From Chrysochromulina tobinii (lineage: Eukaryota; Haptophyta; Prymnesiales; Chrysochromulinaceae), in assembly GCA_001275005.1 (NCBI GenBank), contig JWZX01000589.1, forward strand, positions 1 to 10,233: a stretch of 10,233 nucleotides of DNA, written 5' to 3'. The translations under genes and the position numbers were made by a program. The notes under the pieces were generated by a model that worked only from the letters and a program-made list of their open reading frames with translations, was not told the origin of the DNA and ran no database searches. Numbering within the stretch: position 1 is the first letter of the stretch; each line of letters begins with the position of its first letter. This document shows, piece after piece, positions 8,501-10,233 of this stretch.

Positions 8501-10233
8501 ATGGGCCCAATACAGCGCCTTCATGCGCCCAATACAGCGCCTTCATGCGCCCAACACATCGCCTTTGTGCGCCCACGATGGCGCCCGCAGAGAGTGCGGA
8601 TGGCCCGGCCCTGCATGCACACGCTCACCACGGCGCGCCCCCCCTCTTCCCCACAGGTGCGCCAGCAGATTGTGGTGATGAACGAGCATGCACCCGCTCA
8701 CCACGGCGCGCCGCCCCTCTTCCCCACAGGTGCGCCAGCAGATTGTGGTGATGAACGAGCATGCACCCGCTCACCACGGCGCGCGCCCCCTCTTCCCCAC
8801 AGGTGCGCCAGCAGATTGTGGTGATGAACGAGCATGCACACGCTCACCACGGCGCGCCCCCCTCTTCCCCACAGGTGCGCCAGCAGATTGTGGTGATGAA
8901 CGAGGTGTTCGAGTCGCACAATCGGGCCACGTGGTCCTCGAAGGCGATGCTCCAGGTGCATGCCACTGATTGGATGTGATTGCGATGCTCCAGGTGCATG
9001 CCACTGATTGGATGTGATTGCGATGCTCCAGGTGCATGCCACTGATTGGACGTGATTGCGATGCTCCAGGTGCATGCCACTGATTGGACGTGATTGCGAT
9101 GCTCCAGGTGCATGCCACTGATTGGACGTGATTGCGATGCTCCAGGTGCATGCCACTGATTGGACGTGATTGCATCCGATGGCCACTGATGGCTACTGAT
9201 GGCCACTGATGGCGATGCTGCCGTGCCAAGCTGGAAGAAGCGCCTTGCATGCAGGTGCTCACCGCGGCGCCCTTTCCCCACAGGTGATCCGTGCCAAGGT
9301 GGAGAAGCGCGAGCTCTTCCTTCGCCTCTTCAAACGCGTCGATGGCGCCGAGGTGGGCGGCGCCGAGGTGGGCGGCGCCGAGGTGGGCGGCGCCGAGGTG
9401 GGCGGCGCCGAGGTGGGCGCCCCGAGCGCCGTTGTGGGCGTTGGCGTCGTCGTGGGCGGCAGAGCTGCTGGTCAGGGCAGCATGCGCGGCGGCAAGGGCG
9501 ACGACGGCGGCGACGGCGGCGTTGGGGCCGAAGATGACAGGAGCGGCGGCGGCGGCGGCGAAGCTCACGCCGATGACCTTCCTAATATGGACGCCGATGA
9601 CCTTCCTAATATGGGTCTACATGCGACAATATCACCTTTTGAGGTCGAGGGCGATGAGGGCAGCGAGGTCGTATCTCCCGCGGAGCTCGGCGCATCTCCC
9701 GCGGAGATCGTGCCGTCGGCGGCGCGATTGACGAAGCTCGGTCGTCCGTTGACGAAGCTCGACGAGCCATTGACGAAGCTCGGCGAGCCATTGACGAAGT
9801 TCGGTGAGGGCTCGAGGCCAACGTCGTCCATTGACGAAGCTCGACGACCCATTGACGAAGCTCGGAGGCCATCGCCTTCCACACCGCCACGCTCTCCTCC
9901 TCAGCCCTCCTCCGTCGGCGCCCAGGTTCGTCAATGGTTCGTCCATGAGCCCTCCTCCGTCGGCGCCCAGGTTCGTCAATGGTTCGTCCATGAGCCCGCC
10001 TCCGACGGCGCCGTGTCGGGCGACGAGGCGGCGGCTGCCTTCACCGCCGGCGCCGCCGGCACCGGGCACGGACGGCGCCGTTCTGGGCGCGAGGGCGGGC
10101 GCCGTCGCGGGCGCCCGTTGCTCCGGCGCTCGGTCTCGGGCGCCGTGTCGGGCGCCGTGACGGGCGCCGTCGCAGGCACACTCGACGACAGTGTTCCCTT
10201 GATCCCGCCCTACCCGCCCTGCCCGCCCGACAC
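5508..10233 (+). CDS. LPA1-like: Gene D: LPA1 / 2-phosphoglycerate kinase-like P-loop protein, nine visible exons, 3' end beyond window
   Basis: Exons: 5508-6085, 6274-6361, 6774-7238, 7317-7496, 7830-7907, 8058-8099, 8380-8478, 8875-8955, 9284-10233 (open to the end). Only the first junction splits a codon. The first eight exons total 537 codons. Seen: an N-terminal FRLREAFKLMGCKLQHA segment (110-125), a P-loop GTSGSGKST (201-209), RLGITTV|LSTDSIR with STDSIR at 225-230, LLETSTYTAGD, GYRAQSQ|LLARHIERL, LILEGVHL (EGVHL 400-404), IYISNEAKHRERFA|VR, RYIRHFDSIRIIQ, VDNTNVDRSV (478-487) and SSKAMLQ|VIRAKVEKREL. These follow plant LPA1 homologues and archaeal-type 2-phosphoglycerate kinases in order and spacing, including across splices, which fixes the exon borders. 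Known: rice LPA1 affects phytic-acid level; archaeal 2PGK phosphorylates 2-phosphoglycerate. The substrate here is unproven. Odd: exon 3 has a long low-complexity insertion, and exon 9 turns to repeats after FKRVDG. Confidence 0.92.
5565..5674 (+). repeat. Imperfect coding repeat near the gene D N-terminus
   Basis: Two copies of a segment beginning GAAGATCTA and continuing through CCGCCGCAGGGCCCCGTGCC start at 5565 and 5640, 75 bp apart. They encode EDLDPPQGPVP and EDLNPPQGPVP, with PALSE repeats between them. The stretch is Pro-rich, probably disordered, and precedes the conserved part of the protein. Confidence 0.8.
6086..6273 (+). repeat. Gene D intron 1, CTGATGACC array
   Basis: The donor is GCGACG|GTGCGT and the acceptor is GACGGCAG|GTGCGTC, 188 bp. 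The intron begins with the same six bases (GTGCGT) as the next exon. The body is a degenerate array of TGATGACC, CTGATGACCA and GTTGATGACC units. It lacks the TGCATGCA cassette. Splicing here joins IKEQR to RCVILLFGGTSG, which brings the P-loop into frame. Confidence 0.88.
6362..6773 (+). repeat. Gene D intron 2: triplicated donor, CTGATGACC array, echo of exon 3, cassette
   Basis: The donor is ATCACCACC|GTATGG and the acceptor is CCCCACAG|GTGCTC, 412 bp. Order: three 70-bp units starting 6348, 6418 and 6488, each carrying the exon 2 tail TTGGCATCACCACC, the donor and a run of CTGATGACC repeats. A longer CTGATGACC array follows to about 6660. Next comes a copy of the first 40 bases of exon 3 at 6684-6723, itself preceded by CACAG. 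The cassette (6724-6773) then leads into the real exon 3 at 6774. Only the 6774 acceptor gives a continuous family match. Confidence 0.88.
6876..7060 (+). repeat. Two coding minisatellites inside gene D exon 3
   Basis: At 6876-6941 a TTCACAGCYCC-type repeat encodes Ser/Thr/His/Pro-rich sequence. At 6990-7049 four 15-bp units (CTGGCCACTTCCCCA and variants) encode LATSP/LAASP repeats. Both sit between the conserved STYTAGD and GYRAQSQ motifs, where plant LPA1 proteins have a variable charged segment. This is a lineage-specific, probably disordered insertion. Confidence 0.8.
7239..7316 (+). other. Gene D intron 3, GC-AG, degenerate cassette
   Basis: The donor is AATCGCAG|GCACGC and the acceptor is CTCTCGCAG|CTGCTC, 78 bp. 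There is no GT donor that keeps the match; joining GYRAQSQ to LLARHIERL reproduces the family spacing exactly. Read through, the intron has an in-frame TGA. The 3' half is the cassette with changes (GGCATGCCAGTACTCACC, then ACGGCGCG). The bases TCGCAG end both the upstream exon and the intron. Confidence 0.82.
7497..7829 (+). repeat. Gene D intron 4: duplicated exon tail, GAGATT repeat, echo of exon 5, cassette
   Basis: The donor is CTTTGCG|GTGCGA and the acceptor is CCCCACAG|GTGCGC, 333 bp. The 29-base exon 4 tail plus donor (7473-7501) recurs at 7552-7580, separated by a (GAGATT/GAGATC)n run at about 7505-7548. CTGATGGCCT and CTGATGCCCG type units follow. An imperfect copy of the exon 5 head lies at 7753-7779, preceded by TAG, and then the cassette at 7781-7829. 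Confidence 0.87.
7865..8057 (+). repeat. 78-bp tandem duplication over exon 5 tail and gene D intron 5 (GC-AG)
   Basis: Intron 5 is 7908-8057 (150 bp), donor ATCATCCAG|GCATGC, acceptor ATCCCCAG|CGCGCG. A 78-bp unit is present twice, at 7865-7942 and 7943-8020. It comprises the last 43 bases of exon 5 plus the first 35 of the intron, so a second identical GC donor exists at 7986. The first donor is preferred because the second would carry an in-frame TGA. A cassette follows (GCATGCAAGTGCTCACC, then ACGGCGCG). Confidence 0.85.
8100..8379 (+). repeat. Gene D intron 6: three donors, GATTGCATGCCT repeats, echo of exon 7, cassette
   Basis: The donor is CTACCTAAG|GTGGGC and the acceptor is CCCCACAG|GTGGAC, 280 bp. 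The string CCTAAGGTGGGCTGATTGCA, or nearly so, occurs at 8094, 8146 and 8209, so the exon 6 tail and donor exist three times. Between them are CTGATTGCATGC and CTGATGGCATGC units. An imperfect copy of the exon 7 head lies at 8299-8337, preceded by GGCAG, followed by the cassette at 8338-8379. Confidence 0.87.
8479..8874 (+). repeat. Gene D intron 7: exon 8 head and cassette repeated in tandem
   Basis: The donor is GATCCG|GTGCGC and the last acceptor is CCCCACAG|GTGCGC, 396 bp. The 5' part holds degenerate repeats of GCGCCCAATACAGCGCC (about 8479-8560). A cassette at 8609-8656 is followed by copies of the 30-base exon 8 head at 8657, 8730 and 8803, each followed by another cassette (42-43 bp). 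The true exon 8 starts at 8875. The first three copies run into CATGCAC with no donor. Only the fourth continues into VFESHNRATWSSKAMLQ. Confidence 0.88.
8944..9283 (+). repeat. Gene D intron 8: six 38-bp units carrying the donor, then cassette
   Basis: Intron 8 is 8956-9283 (328 bp), donor ATGCTCCAG|GTGCAT, acceptor CCCCACAG|GTGATC. Six 38-bp units start at 8944, 8982, 9020, 9058, 9096 and 9134. Each contains the exon 8 tail GCGATGCTCCAG, the donor GTGCATGCC and ACTGATTGGAYGTGATT. CTGATGGCCA units follow, then a decayed copy of the exon 9 head (near 9212-9240) and the cassette (9241-9283). Confidence 0.87.
9344..9418 (+). repeat. Five 15-bp coding units in gene D exon 9
   Basis: GGCGCCGAGGTGGGC is repeated five times without change and in frame, encoding GAEVG five times right after the conserved FKRVDG. 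The identity of the units suggests a recent expansion. Whether this segment is kept in the mRNA is not proven. Confidence 0.85.
9728..9864 (+). repeat. TTGACGAAGCTCG repeat in gene D exon 9, read in two frames
   Basis: Six copies start at 9728, 9749, 9770, 9791, 9831 and 9852. The first four are in one frame with 21-bp spacing and encode LTKLGRP, LTKLDEP, LTKLGEP and LTKFGEG. The last two are shifted by one base relative to the codons and encode IDEARRP. Confidence 0.85.
9905..9994 (+). repeat. 45-bp tandem coding duplication in gene D exon 9
   Basis: Two identical 45-bp units (9905-9949, 9950-9994) each encode PSSVGAQVRQWFVHE; a partial third copy follows from 9995. Each contains TTCGTCAATGG, the reverse complement of the CCATTGACGAA found in the preceding repeat. 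Confidence 0.88.

Noticed and set aside
8609-8955. CRISPR-like repeat/spacer pattern (30-bp repeats, about 43-bp spacers)
   Set aside because: The 'spacers' are the same sequence each time and the 'repeats' are the coding head of exon 8. No cas genes; eukaryotic gene context.
6724-9283. Cassette as a DNA transposon or insertion sequence
   Set aside because: There are no terminal inverted repeats, no transposase frame, and the flanking duplications are long exon pieces (about 25-45 bp), not short fixed target-site duplications. A non-autonomous origin cannot be excluded.
8771-9568. Minus-strand open frame with repeated SNQWHAPGA-like peptide
   Set aside because: It is the antisense of the 38-bp donor array in gene D intron 8 and of exons 8-9. 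It has no independent support.

Overview
The window is nuclear DNA from a GC-rich eukaryote, most likely a unicellular alga. A haptophyte is my first guess; pelagophyte, prasinophyte and dinoflagellate are alternatives. Reasons: spliceosomal introns with GT-AG and GC-AG borders interrupt conserved protein families, introns and exons are full of minisatellites, coding DNA is rich in Ala/Gly/Arg, and one gene is a homologue of the plant LPA1 P-loop kinase. I see no rRNA, tRNA, CRISPR array or bacterial-type operon.

Layout: four protein genes alternate in strand. Gene A (1-1466, minus, 3' end outside the window) encodes a low-complexity and coiled-coil protein in three visible exons. Gene B (about 1584-3448, plus, two exons) is a GT61-type glycosyltransferase. 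Gene C (3792-5279, minus, no intron) is a glycosyltransferase-like protein of a poorly characterised family. Gene D (5508 to beyond 10233, plus, nine visible exons) is an LPA1 / 2-phosphoglycerate-kinase-like P-loop protein. I rebuilt it exon by exon because splicing restores one uninterrupted match to the family: 537 codons up to the last visible exon. A/B and C/D are head to head, and B/C are tail to tail.

The most unusual material is inside the introns of genes A and D. First, a cassette of about 45 bp recurs (TGCATGCA, then GTGCTCACCACGGCGC, then a pyrimidine run ending CCCCACAG). It lies at the 3' end of most gene D introns and of one gene A intron, always in the sense orientation of its host gene. 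Second, in most gene D introns a splice site is duplicated together with 10-45 bp of its own exon. Acceptor plus exon head is repeated in introns 2, 4, 6 and 7 (up to four copies). Exon tail plus donor is repeated in introns 2, 4, 5, 6 and 8 (up to six copies). Third, CTGATGACC-type short tandem repeats fill introns of both genes, again only in the sense orientation. Together this looks like an introner-like intron-gain or intron-expansion system working by tandem duplication across splice sites. Genes B and C lack these elements.

Functionally, B and C may both act in glycan assembly and D in phosphoglycerate or inositol-phosphate metabolism. Nothing in the sequence links the four genes in one pathway.
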